Positions 44,557-53,435 are shown, numbered from the stretch's first letter. The stretch: 64,000 bases of DNA from Gordonia phthalatica (GCF_001305675.1 NZ_CP011853.1:3224001-3288000); one strand, 5' to 3'. Notes: a model not told the origin generated them from the letters alone. A program made the numbers and translations.

Positions 44557-46047
44557 TCAGTACCGGTAATGCTCAGGCTTGTAAGGCCCTTCGACATCCA
44601 CCCCGATGTACTCCGCCTGCTCCTTGGTCAGCTTGGTGAGCTGTCCGCCGAGCGCTTCGACGTGGATGCGCGCGACCTTCTCGTCGAGGTGCTTGGGGAG
44701 GCGGTAGACCTCGTTGTCGTACTCGTCGCCCTTGGTCCAGAGCTCGATCTGTGCGATGACCTGGTTCGCGAAGCTGTTGCTCATGACGAACGACGGGTGG
44801 CCGGTGGCGTTGCCGAGGTTCAGCAGGCGGCCTTCGGAGAGGACGATGATGCTGTGGCCGTCGGGGAAGACCCACTGGTCCACCTGGGGCTTGATGTTGA
44901 TACGGGTCATCCCGTCGGCGGCTTCGAGGCCGGCCATGTCGATCTCGTTGTCGAAGTGGCCGATGTTCCCCAGGACGGCCTGGTTCTTCATCTTCTTCAT
45001 GTGCTCGTACGAGATGATGCCGAGGTTGCCGGTGGCGGTGATGATGATGTCGGCGTTGCCGATGGCCTCGTCGACGGTGACGACGTCGTAGCCGTCCATG
45101 AGGGCCTGGAGGGCGTTGATGGGGTCGACCTCGGTGACCTGGACGCGGGCGCCCTGGCCGGCGAGCGATTCGGCGCAGCCCTTGCCGACGTCACCGTAGC
45201 CGCAGACGAGCACCTTCTTGCCGCCGATGAGGACGTCGGTACCGCGGTTGATGCCGTCGACGAGCGAGTGGCGGGTGCCGTACTTGTTGTCGAACTTGCT
45301 CTTGGTGACGGAGTCGTTGACGTTGATGGCCGGGAAGTCGAGCTCGCCGGCGGCGGCGAACTGGTAGAGGCGCAGGACGCCGGTGGTGGTCTCCTCGGTG
45401 ACGCCGCGGACGGATTCGGCGATGGCGGTCCACTTGCCCGCGTGCTTGGCGATGGAGTCGCGCAGGAGCTGCAGGAAGACCTTGTACTCGGCGGGGTGGC
45501 TGTCGTCGGTGGGCGGCACGACGCCGGCCTTCTCGAACTCGGAGCCGCGGAGGACGAGCATGGTGGCGTCGCCGCCGTCGTCGAGGATCATGTTGGCGGG
45601 GCGGGGTTCACCGTCGGCGGTCGGGGGCCAGGTGAGCATCTGCTCGGCGGCCCACCAGTACTCCTCGAGGGTCTCGCCCTTCCATGCGAACACGGGGACG
45701 CCCTTCGGCTCCTCGACGGTGCCGTAGGGCCCGACGACGACGGCCGCGGCAGCGTGGTCCTGGGTGGAGAAGATGTTGCACGACGCCCAGCGGACCTCGG
45801 CGCCGAGGTCGACGAGGGTCTCGATCAGGACGGCGGTCTGCACGGTCATGTGCAGGGACCCGGAGATGCGGGCGCCCTGGAGCGGCTTCACGTCGGCGTA
45901 CTCGCGACGCAGTTCCATCAGGCCAGGCATCTCGTGCTCGGCGAGGCGGATCTCCTTGCGACCGAACTCGGCCTCGGAGAGGTCGGCGACCTTGAACTCG
46001 ATGCCGTTACGGGTTTCGGTGGTCAGGGCGCTGGCAGGCGCGGTCAT
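44557..46047 (-). CDS. sahH: S-adenosylhomocysteine hydrolase
   Basis: A 496-residue enzyme that splits S-adenosylhomocysteine to adenosine and homocysteine, completing the methyl cycle. Seen: substrate region GSLHMTVQTAVLIETL and CNIFSTQDHAAAA, catalytic Lys/Asp segment NVNDSVTKSKFDNKYG, NAD-binding CGYGDVGKGCAESL, and the C-terminal YKPEHYRY whose Lys and Tyr complete the neighbouring subunit's NAD site. Length matches the mycobacterial enzyme with its extra insert. A strong hairpin lies 40-74 bases upstream of ATG 46047. Confidence 0.98.
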   Translation of the reverse strand: MTAPASALTTETRNGIEFKVADLSEAEFGRKEIRLAEHEMPGLMELRREYADVKPLQGARISGSLHMTVQTAVLIETLVDLGAEVRWASCNIFSTQDHAAAAVVVGPYGTVEEPKGVPVFAWKGETLEEYWWAAEQMLTWPPTADGEPRPANMILDDGGDATMLVLRGSEFEKAGVVPPTDDSHPAEYKVFLQLLRDSIAKHAGKWTAIAESVRGVTEETTTGVLRLYQFAAAGELDFPAINVNDSVTKSKFDNKYGTRHSLVDGINRGTDVLIGGKKVLVCGYGDVGKGCAESLAGQGARVQVTEVDPINALQALMDGYDVVTVDEAIGNADIIITATGNLGIISYEHMKKMKNQAVLGNIGHFDNEIDMAGLEAADGMTRINIKPQVDQWVFPDGHSIIVLSEGRLLNLGNATGHPSFVMSNSFANQVIAQIELWTKGDEYDNEVYRLPKHLDEKVARIHVEALGGQLTKLTKEQAEYIGVDVEGPYKPEHYRY

Positions 46048-46086
46048 CTGGTCCCTCTCGATTGGAAAGTCTTGACTTCATGAACG

Positions 46087-46121
46087 ACGGTACCGGCCGC
46101 CTCGTCGGCGGCCGGTACCGT
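46087..46121 (-). terminator. Perfect 15-bp hairpin between permease and sahH
   Basis: ACGGTACCGGCCGCC (46087-46101) and GGCGGCCGGTACCGT (46107-46121) with a TCGTC loop. It follows the permease stop (46148) by 26 bases on the same strand and most likely terminates it. It could also lie in the sahH leader if transcription reads through. The T-tract is poor. Confidence 0.7.
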
Positions 46122-46147
46122 GTCGTGGTTCTTCTACGCTATCGCGC

Positions 46148-47695
46148 TCAGGTCTGGTCGGCCTGCCCGCCGCCTCCGGCGGGTTCGGGTTCGACCGGCG
46201 GATAGCCCGGAAGCTCCTTGCGTTCGCGCATGCCGAGCACCGAGTGCTTCACGCCGTACGACAGGTAGACGACGATGCCGATCATCATCCAGACCAGGAA
46301 TCGCACCCAAGTCTCGATCGACAGGTTGATCATCAGCCAGAAGCAGGCGAGGACCGCGAGGATCGGCACCAGCGGGACCAGCGGAACGCGGAAGCCGCGC
46401 TTGAGGTCCGGGCGGGTGCGTCGCAGGACGACCACGCCGATGCAGACGAGCACGAACGCGAACAGCGTGCCGATGTTGACCATCTCGCCCAGCGTTCCCA
46501 TGGGGAAGAAGAACGCGAGGGCGGCCGACGCGACGCCGACGATCGCGGTGATCCGCGCCGGGGTGCCGCGACTGCTGGTCTTGGCGAGGCCGCGCGGGAG
46601 CAGACCGTCGCGCGACATGGCGAAGGCGACGCGGGTCTGGCCGAGGAGCATCACCATGACGACGGTCGTCAGGCCTGCGAGGGCGCCGACGTTGATCGCC
46701 CACTGGGCCCAGGTGACGCCGTTGATCTCGAAGGCGGTGGCCAGCGTCGACGTGACGGTCTTGCCGTCGGGCGTCTTCTTGTCCGCGAGGTCGGTGTACT
46801 TGACCATGCCGGTCAGCACGACCGAGACGCCGACGTAGAGGACGGTGACGATCGCGAGGGAGCCCAGGATGCCGCGCGGCAGGGCCTTCTGCGGGTCCTT
46901 CGTCTCCTCGGCGGTGGTGGCGACGACGTCGAAACCGATGAAGGCGAAGAAGACGAGCGACGCCGCGGCGAGGAGGCCGTACCAGCCGTAGTCGCTTCCC
47001 GTGCCGCCGGTCATCCACGAGAACAGGGTCTGGCGGAGACCGGTCTCGCCGGTGGCTTCCTTCGGTTCCGGGATGTACGGGGTGAAGTTCGCCTTCTTGA
47101 CGTAGAACGCGCCGACGACGATCACGAGGATGACGACCGACACCTTGACCGCGGTGATGATGAAGGACACCCGGGACGACAGTTTGGTCCCGATGATCAG
47201 CAGGGTCGCCAGGACACCGATGAGGAGCGCTGCTCCCCAGTCGTACTCGTGTCCGCCGGCGACGAACGTGGTGCCGCTGCCGCCGACGACGTCGGCCAGA
47301 TACGACGACCAGCTCTTCGCGACCACCGAGGCGGCGAGCGCGAACTCCAGGATCAGGTCCCAACCGATGATCCACGCGATGAACTCGCCGAAGGTGGCGT
47401 ACGAGAAGGTGTAGGCCGACCCGGCGACGGGGACGGTCGAAGCGAACTCGGCGTAACAGAGTGCTGCGAGGCCGCAGGCGACGGCCGCGAGCACGAAGGC
47501 CAGCGACACCGAGGGGCCGGCGACGTTGCCCGCAGTGGTGGCGGTGAGGGTGAAGATGCCCGCACCGACGACGACCGCGACGCCGAACACCGTGAGGTCC
47601 CAGGCGGTCAGGTCTTTTCTGAGTTTGGTGTCCGGCTCGTCGGTGTCTGCCATCGATTGCTCGACCGACTTCACCCGGAACAGAGGGTTACTCAC
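46148..47695 (-). CDS. APC-superfamily amino acid permease
   Basis: A 515-residue transporter with about 12 hydrophobic helices. The first helix has the APC-type GAGIF in VVGAGIFTLTATTAGNVAGP, and FIGFDVVATTAEE matches helix 6 of cationic amino acid transporters (CAT/YfnA group). The C-terminus is hydrophilic (ELPGYPPVEPEP). The substrate is likely a cationic or branched amino acid or a polyamine; not determinable by eye. Confidence 0.9.
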   Translation of the reverse strand: MSNPLFRVKSVEQSMADTDEPDTKLRKDLTAWDLTVFGVAVVVGAGIFTLTATTAGNVAGPSVSLAFVLAAVACGLAALCYAEFASTVPVAGSAYTFSYATFGEFIAWIIGWDLILEFALAASVVAKSWSSYLADVVGGSGTTFVAGGHEYDWGAALLIGVLATLLIIGTKLSSRVSFIITAVKVSVVILVIVVGAFYVKKANFTPYIPEPKEATGETGLRQTLFSWMTGGTGSDYGWYGLLAAASLVFFAFIGFDVVATTAEETKDPQKALPRGILGSLAIVTVLYVGVSVVLTGMVKYTDLADKKTPDGKTVTSTLATAFEINGVTWAQWAINVGALAGLTTVVMVMLLGQTRVAFAMSRDGLLPRGLAKTSSRGTPARITAIVGVASAALAFFFPMGTLGEMVNIGTLFAFVLVCIGVVVLRRTRPDLKRGFRVPLVPLVPILAVLACFWLMINLSIETWVRFLVWMMIGIVVYLSYGVKHSVLGMRERKELPGYPPVEPEPAGGGGQADQT

Positions 47696-47767
47696 GATGT
47701 CTCCTCTTCAATTATGGATGTGTGACAGTTCGCCGGCCCTCCGGCGCTTATCGGGTGCTCCATTTCT

Positions 47768-47950
47768 CTATGTGTCACGGGTGGGGTGCGGCTGCGACGC
47801 GCGGACGATGTCCTCCGCCGCCATGACCGGCCCCTCGTCGGGAAGATCGGTGACCTCGGGGTGCGTGGTCAGGAAGGTGATGCTGGCGATCAGTCCGCCC
47901 CAGACGACGAACGCGGCGACCAAGAGGAGGGCGACGGCGGATGCGGTCAT
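47768..47950 (-). CDS. metS: MetS-type small subunit of an NSS transporter
   Basis: A 60-residue protein: one transmembrane helix (AVALLLVAAFVVWGGLIASITFL within residues 4-27) and a polar acidic C-terminus. It directly follows the NSS transporter with an ATGA overlap, as MetS follows MetP in Corynebacterium glutamicum, where the small subunit is needed for methionine and alanine uptake. Assignment depends on this pairing and topology. Confidence 0.82.
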   Translation of the reverse strand: MTASAVALLLVAAFVVWGGLIASITFLTTHPEVTDLPDEGPVMAAEDIVRASQPHPTRDT

Positions 47951-49527
47951 CGGACGGCCTCCTTTCCGGCTGCGGCGGCGGTCGTCGCGGAGCTGTCGAG
48001 CGGTGGCCACGGGGCGAACGTCGAGTCGTCGCGCCCACCCCACCGGATGGCGGTGAAGACGACGGCGAACGCGACGAGGAATGCGACGGTGCCCCAGCCG
48101 AAGACGCCGACGTACCACGTCGGGTAGCCCTCGTAGCCGTTCTGGACGAGGTCGTACACCTTCTGGATCAGCATGATGCCGAGGAAGATCGGCGCATAGA
48201 GTCCGATCACCGGGATCCACCACTTGCCGACCTTGAACGTCGACACGGCGTTCAGGTGCCCGCGCAGGGTCTCGATGGTGCGGCCGAGCCAGACGGCGAT
48301 CACGCACATCGCGATCGCCGAGACGACGATGCCGATGTTGTTGGCGAACTGGTCGACGGTGTCGAGGGCGATGAGGCCGGTGGTGGTCGCGAACAGCGCG
48401 AACGACACGATGGCGGAGACGACGCCGACCGTGACGGCGGCGGTGGTCTTCGAGAGGCCGAACTTCTCCTGGAACGCGACCGAGACGCCGAGCACCAGGG
48501 AGATCAGCGACGTGAAGCCGGCGATCGCGAGCGAACCGAAGAACAGCGCACCGAAGAGCGTCGCGCCCGGCATCTGCGAGATGACCGCGGGGAACGTGAT
48601 GAACGACAGTGTCGGTCCGGTGATGCCTTCGAGGTCGCCGACGCCGACGCCCTGCTGGTGCGCGAGGAAGCCGAGGGTCGAGAACACGCCGATGCCTGCG
48701 AGGATCTCGAACGACGAGTTGGCGAAGCCGACCACCAGACCGGAGGAGGTCATGTTGGCCTTGCGACGCTGGAAGGAGGCGTACGAGATCATGATGCCGA
48801 AGGCGATCGACATGGAGAAGAAGATCTGGCTGTAGGCCGCGATCCACACGTTGAGATCGGTCAGCGCGCCCCAGTCGGGGGTGAACAGCGCGTTGAGACC
48901 GTCCGACGCACCGGGCAGGGTGAGTGCCTTGATGACGAGGGCCGCGAAGCCCAGCACCAGCAGCGGGAGGCCGATGACGTTGAGCTTCTCGACGCCCTTG
49001 GTGACGCCGAGCGCGAGGATGACGATGATCAGGCCCCACACCGCGATCAGCGGCCAGGCGACTCCGCCGACCAGTTCCGTGGACACGCCGGGATCGCCGA
49101 CCTTGAGGTAGTCCGAGAGGAAGAAGGTCTTCGCGTCGTCGCCCCACTTGGTGCCGAACGAGAAGTAGAAGTAGCTGAGCGACCACGCGATGATCACCGC
49201 GTAGTAGGTGGAGATGACGAACAGGATGGCGGTCTGGAACCAGCCGAGGGCTTCGGCTTTGCGCCACATGCGGCGGAACGCCAGCGGGGCGGCCGCGCGG
49301 AAGCGGTGGCCGACCGCGTAGTCGAGGAACAGGATGGGGATGCCTGCGGTGACGAGAGCGATGAGATAGGGAACCAGGAAGGCGCCGCCGCCTCCCTCAT
49401 AAGCGACACCCGGGAATCGCCAGATGTTGCCCAGTCCCACAGCGGACCCGATCGCGGCCAGGATGAAGCCGCGGTTACTGGTCCACGTCTCCCGCCCTTC
49501 TGGGGCCGGGGACACAGATGTGGTCAC
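47947..49527 (-). CDS. metP: Sodium-dependent NSS-family transporter (MetP-like)
   Basis: A 526-residue neurotransmitter:sodium symporter homologue with about 12 helices. The hallmark first helix GSAVGLGNIWRFPGVAYEGGGGAFL contains the sodium and substrate sites. Together with the MetS-like small subunit downstream it probably imports methionine or alanine with sodium. Its placement near sahH (methyl cycle) is suggestive only. It is preceded by the CDF transporter gene on the same strand, 87 bases away. Confidence 0.9.
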   Translation of the reverse strand: MTTSVSPAPEGRETWTSNRGFILAAIGSAVGLGNIWRFPGVAYEGGGGAFLVPYLIALVTAGIPILFLDYAVGHRFRAAAPLAFRRMWRKAEALGWFQTAILFVISTYYAVIIAWSLSYFYFSFGTKWGDDAKTFFLSDYLKVGDPGVSTELVGGVAWPLIAVWGLIIVILALGVTKGVEKLNVIGLPLLVLGFAALVIKALTLPGASDGLNALFTPDWGALTDLNVWIAAYSQIFFSMSIAFGIMISYASFQRRKANMTSSGLVVGFANSSFEILAGIGVFSTLGFLAHQQGVGVGDLEGITGPTLSFITFPAVISQMPGATLFGALFFGSLAIAGFTSLISLVLGVSVAFQEKFGLSKTTAAVTVGVVSAIVSFALFATTTGLIALDTVDQFANNIGIVVSAIAMCVIAVWLGRTIETLRGHLNAVSTFKVGKWWIPVIGLYAPIFLGIMLIQKVYDLVQNGYEGYPTWYVGVFGWGTVAFLVAFAVVFTAIRWGGRDDSTFAPWPPLDSSATTAAAAGKEAVR

Positions 49528-49614
49528 GAAGTGACTCCTTTCACACTAATCGGTGCGTGTCGCACGGTAGCGCATGATGCGGCTCACAGAGGTCGCATCC
49601 GCAGCATTGCCGGG

Positions 49615-50538
49615 TCAGGAGTTTTCGCCGCGATCGATGTCGGGCTCCAGGTAGATGACGCGAGCCTGCGGCACCGCCGCTCGGACGCGTGCTTCGGCGC
49701 CGTCGATGGCGTGCGCGATCTCGATGGCGCCGAGCCCGGGCGCGATGGCGATCTTGGCCGCGACCAGCAGTTCTTCGGGACCGAGGTACTGCGTCTTCAT
49801 GTGGATGACGCGGTCGACGTCCTGCCCGGGCAGCGCCGCACGCAGGGCCGCGTCCTCCTCTTCGGTGGCGCCCTCGCCGATGAGGAGACTCTTCATCTCG
49901 ATGATCAGCAGGATCGCGATCAGACCGAGCAGGATGCCGATGCAGAGCGTGCCGATGCCGTCCCAGACCGCGTCGCCGGTCAGCATGGTCAGGCCGACGC
50001 CGGCCAATGCGAGCACCAGACCGATGAGGGCGCCGGCGTCCTCCAGGAGCACCACGGGGAGTTCCGGGCTGCGGGAGGAGCGGATGAAGCGCCACCACGA
50101 CGCGTCGCCCTTGAGCGGTCGCGACTCCTTCTGCGCGGTGTGGAAGCTGTAGCCCTCGAGGCATATGGCGACGACGAGGATCGCGACGGCGACGATCGGC
50201 GAGTCCAGCCCGTGGTCGCCGGCGTGCCGGATCTTCTGGACGCCCTCGTACAGCGCGAACATGGAGCCGAGGGTGAAGATGACGAGCGCGACGACGAAGG
50301 AGTAGAAGTAGCGGTTCCGCCCGTACCCGAAGGGGTGGAGTTGGTCGGCCTCCTTCTTCGCCGCCCGCTGCCCCACCAGCAGCAGCCCCTGGTTGGACGT
50401 GTCGGCCACCGAGTGCACGCCTTCGGCGAGCATGGACGACGATCCCGTGATGGCGAACCCGACGAACTTCGCCGCCGCAATCCCCGCGTTCGCCGCGAGC
50501 GCGGCGATGATCGCCCGAGTCGATCCCTCTGTTGACAT
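49615..50538 (-). CDS. Cation diffusion facilitator (zinc/metal exporter)
   Basis: A 307-residue CDF protein. Helix 2 has the metal site MLAEGVHSVADTSNQ (HxxxD) and helix 5 has VLLEDAGALIGLVLA (ExxD in place of HxxxD). The C-terminal cytoplasmic domain (VDRVIHMKTQYLGPEELLVAAKIAI) is ferredoxin-like, and RGENS ends it. It likely exports Zn2+, Mn2+ or Fe2+. The E/D helix-5 pair is unlike classic Zn CDFs and closer to iron/manganese or uncharacterised CDF groups. ATG 50538; longer frames upstream run into the repeat region. Confidence 0.88.
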   Translation of the reverse strand: MSTEGSTRAIIAALAANAGIAAAKFVGFAITGSSSMLAEGVHSVADTSNQGLLLVGQRAAKKEADQLHPFGYGRNRYFYSFVVALVIFTLGSMFALYEGVQKIRHAGDHGLDSPIVAVAILVVAICLEGYSFHTAQKESRPLKGDASWWRFIRSSRSPELPVVLLEDAGALIGLVLALAGVGLTMLTGDAVWDGIGTLCIGILLGLIAILLIIEMKSLLIGEGATEEEDAALRAALPGQDVDRVIHMKTQYLGPEELLVAAKIAIAPGLGAIEIAHAIDGAEARVRAAVPQARVIYLEPDIDRGENS

Positions 50539-50643
50539 TCCTGACCCCTCAGTCGATCCGACGTGCGTATATGTGCGGAAAACACTAGTCGCACTTGCCG
50601 ACTCCCCACTCCTCGCTCCCCAAAGCAACGCCCGCCCCCCTTG

Positions 50644-50763
50644 TTGACGCTCGCTCCCCTCCGGAGGTGAGCGAGCGTCGACTGAGGGAGCGACGGCAGC
50701 CGAAGTGAGCGAAGACAGAACCACAGCGACGAGCCCCAAGGGCGAGGAGCGAGGACTGCGGAG
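50644..50763. repeat. Palindrome plus shared 36-mer upstream of the flavin gene pair
   Basis: In the 351-base gap 50539-50889. GACGCTCGCTC (50646-50656) and GAGCGAGCGTC (50669-50679) flank the perfect palindrome CCTCCGGAGG (50658-50667). Downstream, 50728-50763 is identical over 36 bases to 34299-34334. No gene is evident in the gap. Confidence 0.8.
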
Positions 50764-50824
50764 CAGAGAATTTTCACGGCGACCCCACGCCCGCACAAAG
50801 CCAGACAACGAACAGGGAATGAAA

Positions 50825-50838
50825 CGGACCGAGGTCCG
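50825..50838 (+). promoter_or_regulatory. Small palindrome upstream of the flavin gene pair
   Basis: CGGACC-GA-GGTCCG is followed at once by GTTATACCC, a possible -10 (TATACC, 50841-50846), 44 bases before the monooxygenase start. It could be an operator; no -35 was found. Confidence 0.35.
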
Positions 50839-50889
50839 GTTATACCCACCGACAGCCGCAGAAGCGGTCAGACACTTAAGGAGCCTGCG

Positions 50890-52029
50890 ATGCAGTTCGG
50901 CATTTTCACTGTCGGCGACGTGACGACCGACCCCATGACCGGCGAGACGATCAGCGAGCACGACCGGATCGAGTTGATGACGGCCATCGGACTGAAGGCC
51001 GAGGAGGTCGGCCTCGACGTCTTCGCGACCGGTGAGCACCACAACCCGCCGTTCGTGCCGAGTTCGCCCACGACGATGCTGGGCTGGATCGCGGCGAAGA
51101 CCGAGAAGCTGCGGCTGACCACGACGACGACGCTGATCACCACGAACGATCCGGTGAAGATCGCCGAGGACTTCGCAATGCTGCAGCACCTGTCGAACGG
51201 TCGCGTCGACCTGACCCTGGGCCGTGGCAACACCGGCCCGGTGTACCCGTGGTTCGGCAAGGACATCCGTCAGGGCATCCCCCTCGCGATCGAGAACTAC
51301 CACCTGCTGCGTCGTCTGTGGCGGGAGAAGAACATCGACTGGCAGGGCAAGTTCCGCACGCCGCTGCAGGGCTACACCTCGACGCCCGCACCGCTCGACG
51401 ACACTCCCCCGTTCATCTGGCACGGTTCCATCCGCTCGCCGGAGATCGCCGAGCAGGCCGCGTTCTACGGTGACGGCTTCTTCCACAACAACATCTTCTG
51501 GAACAAGGAGCACACCGAGCAGATGGTGAAGCTGTACCGCCAGCGCTTCGAGCACTACGGTCACGGTGCCGCCGATCAGGCGATCGTCGGCCTCGGCGGA
51601 CAGGTGTTCATGGCGGAGACCGAGGCGGAGGCCAAGCGCCGGTTCCGCCCGTACTTCGACAACGCGCCGGTGTACGGTCACGGCCCGTCGATGGAGGACT
51701 TCACGGAGATGACGCCGTTGACGGTCGGCACGCCGGAGATGGTGATCGAGAAGACGTTGAGCTTCGCGGACTACGCGGGCGACTACCAGCGTCAGCTGTT
51801 CCTGGTGGATCATGCCGGTCTGCCGATGGAGCAGGTGCTGGAGCAGGTCGAGATCCTCGGCAAGGAGGTGGTCCCGACGCTGCGCGCCGAGTTCGAGCGT
51901 CGTCGTCCGGCCCACGTCCCGTCCGATCCGCCCACTCACGAGAGCCTGGTCGCGGCCGGTCCCGACGCGCCTCACCACCTGGTGACGCCCGCCGAGAGCC
52001 TGGTCGGCGCCGGCACGGAAGGACACTGA
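50890..52029 (+). CDS. Luciferase-like flavin-dependent monooxygenase (CE1758 type)
   Basis: A 379-residue bacterial-luciferase-fold (LLM class) protein: MQFGIFTVGDVTTDP at the start, GLDVFATGEHHNPPF (typical EHH motif), and VDLTLGRGNTGPVYPWFG. It pairs with the FMN reductase gene one base after its stop, so the second enzyme probably supplies FMNH2. This two-gene arrangement matches the CE1758/CE1759 families of Corynebacteriales. AAGGAG at 50878-50883 sets the start. Substrate unknown. Confidence 0.9.
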   Translation: MQFGIFTVGDVTTDPMTGETISEHDRIELMTAIGLKAEEVGLDVFATGEHHNPPFVPSSPTTMLGWIAAKTEKLRLTTTTTLITTNDPVKIAEDFAMLQHLSNGRVDLTLGRGNTGPVYPWFGKDIRQGIPLAIENYHLLRRLWREKNIDWQGKFRTPLQGYTSTPAPLDDTPPFIWHGSIRSPEIAEQAAFYGDGFFHNNIFWNKEHTEQMVKLYRQRFEHYGHGAADQAIVGLGGQVFMAETEAEAKRRFRPYFDNAPVYGHGPSMEDFTEMTPLTVGTPEMVIEKTLSFADYAGDYQRQLFLVDHAGLPMEQVLEQVEILGKEVVPTLRAEFERRRPAHVPSDPPTHESLVAAGPDAPHHLVTPAESLVGAGTEGH

Positions 52030-52030
52030 C

Positions 52031-52687
52031 ATGGCACGGAAGCTGCTGGTGATCAGCGCGGGGGTGTCGACGCCGTCGTCGACCCGCCTGCTGGCCGATC
52101 AGCTCGCCGACGCCGTCGGGACCGGTGTCACCGCCCGCGGCGAGGCCGTCGACGTCGATGTTCTGGAGTTGGCGCCGCTCGCCGCATCGCTGGCGACGAC
52201 GGTCACCTCGGGTGTCGCTCCGGCCGATGTGACGGCGGCGCGGGACCTGGTGGCGTCGGCCGACGGTGTGATCGCGGTGACGCCGATCTTCACCGCGTCG
52301 TACAGCGGACTGTTCAAGATGTTCTTCGACGTGTTGGATCCGGAGGCGTTGACCGGGGTCCCGATGGTGATCGCCGCGACGGCGGGGACTCCCCGCCACA
52401 GCCTGGTCCTGGATCATGCGGTGCGGCCGCTGATGAACTACCTGCGGGCCGACGTCGTGCCGACCGCGGTGTTCGCGGCGACGGAGGACTTCGGGACGTC
52501 GGAGCTGGGTGGCCGGATCCGTCGCGCCGCCGGCGAGCTGGCGCAGCGGCTGGTCGGGACGGCAACGGTCGCCGGTTTCGGCGGTCCCACGGATCGGAGC
52601 GATGCCCCTCGTCGTTCCGGTGGTGCCAACGATCTCGGCGCGGTGACCCCGTTCGCCGAACTCCTGCAGGGCCACACCGGATCCTGA
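52031..52687 (+). CDS. NAD(P)H-dependent FMN reductase (CE1759 type)
   Basis: A 218-residue flavodoxin-fold protein. N-terminal LLVISAGVSTPSSTRLLADQ is the flavin phosphate loop; TPIFTASYSGLFKMFFDVL and ATAGTPRHSLVLDHAVRPL are the other conserved blocks of the NADPH-dependent FMN reductase family. It starts one base after the monooxygenase stop and should give it reduced flavin. Confidence 0.9.
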   Translation: MARKLLVISAGVSTPSSTRLLADQLADAVGTGVTARGEAVDVDVLELAPLAASLATTVTSGVAPADVTAARDLVASADGVIAVTPIFTASYSGLFKMFFDVLDPEALTGVPMVIAATAGTPRHSLVLDHAVRPLMNYLRADVVPTAVFAATEDFGTSELGGRIRRAAGELAQRLVGTATVAGFGGPTDRSDAPRRSGGANDLGAVTPFAELLQGHTGS

Positions 52688-52701
52688 CCCGAGAGTGGCA
52701 C

Positions 52702-52744
52702 CGAGGCGGTGGGGTCGAGCGACGTGCTCGGCCCCACCGCCTCG
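52702..52744. terminator. Bidirectional terminator between FMN reductase and the ESX-substrate operon
   Basis: CGAGGCGGTGGGG (52702-52714) and CCCCACCGCCTCG (52732-52744) form a perfect 13-bp stem, continued by CGAGC/GCTCG. It lies between two convergent stops (52687 and 52770). Confidence 0.8.
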
Positions 52745-52769
52745 TCTCACGGCGATGCGTGCCGTCCGG

Positions 52770-53066
52770 TCATGCGTTGAAGGTCTTCCCCACTCGGACG
52801 TCGGTGTCGCGCATGTGACTGGCCGCCTTGGCCACTCCCGTGCCCAGCGAGTCCAGTCGCAGTCGGGCGTCGAGGAAGATCCGATCCCAGTTGGCCTGCG
52901 CCTGCTGGTAGGCGCCGGCACCGCCGGAGTCCCAGTTCGTGGCGAGCGCCGCGACCTGTCGTTTCAGCTGGCCGGACAGTTCTTCGAGCCGCTGGAACTG
53001 CCCACGGATGTCGCCCGAGAGCGTGCCGAGGTTGGCGAAGTCGTAACGGATGAGCCCACCGCTCAT
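52770..53066 (-). CDS. WXG100-family protein with WDS in place of WxG
   Basis: A 98-residue helical-hairpin protein of the Esx type. The turn reads NWDSGG (W45-D46-S47), so the third position of WxG is Ser with Gly directly after. Helices before (FQRLEELSGQLKRQVAALA) and after (AYQQAQANWDRIFLDARLRLD) fit the family. No C-terminal YxxxD/E signal was found, so it probably leaves the cell as partner of the adjacent WXG100 protein, which carries one. Last gene of a six-gene operon. Confidence 0.85.
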   Translation of the reverse strand: MSGGLIRYDFANLGTLSGDIRGQFQRLEELSGQLKRQVAALATNWDSGGAGAYQQAQANWDRIFLDARLRLDSLGTGVAKAASHMRDTDVRVGKTFNA

Positions 53067-53135
53067 GTCGTCCCCCTTTGTGTCAGGTGTCGGTGTGGAG
53101 TGCTGGTGTGGTTGTGGTCGGCCGTGCCGGATCGG

Positions 53136-53435
53136 CTACGACATCAGGCCGTTGAGCAGTGAGGCGACGGTGGTGTCTTCGTCGTCGTAGCCGCGGAAGC
53201 CAGTCGTCAGTTTCGCCTCGATCTCGTCGAGCGCGGTCTGCAGCTTCATTGCGACGGCGTGCCAGTCGGTGTGGGTGGTCTCGAAGGCGGTCGACGCCCG
53301 ACCGTCCCAGCCCGCGCGACCGCTGACCGCCGACTTCTGGATCTGCGTGACGATGCGCTGCATCTCGTCGACGACGCCCTTGATGGATGCGGCGGACGCC
53401 TGGCCCGCCGCTACGTCGAGTCTCACTCCTTGCAT
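53136..53435 (-). CDS. WXG100-family (Esx-like) secreted protein
   Basis: A 99-residue Esx protein with canonical W43-D-G45 (AGWDGRAS) between two amphipathic helices and a C-terminal type VII secretion signal, Y83-DDE-D87 (YxxxD). It should form a heterodimer with the downstream WDS protein and be secreted by an ESX system. No ESX machinery (EccB, C, D, MycP) lies within the window. MQGVRLDVAAG is the start; 50 bases separate it from the upstream EspA/PPE-like gene. Confidence 0.9.
   Translation of the reverse strand: MQGVRLDVAAGQASAASIKGVVDEMQRIVTQIQKSAVSGRAGWDGRASTAFETTHTDWHAVAMKLQTALDEIEAKLTTGFRGYDDEDTTVASLLNGLMS

Noticed and set aside
47941..50535. 864-codon plus-strand frame opposite the NSS and CDF transporters
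   Set aside because: Composition is Arg/Asp/Glu-rich shadow sequence; the minus-strand transporters have clear helices and motifs.
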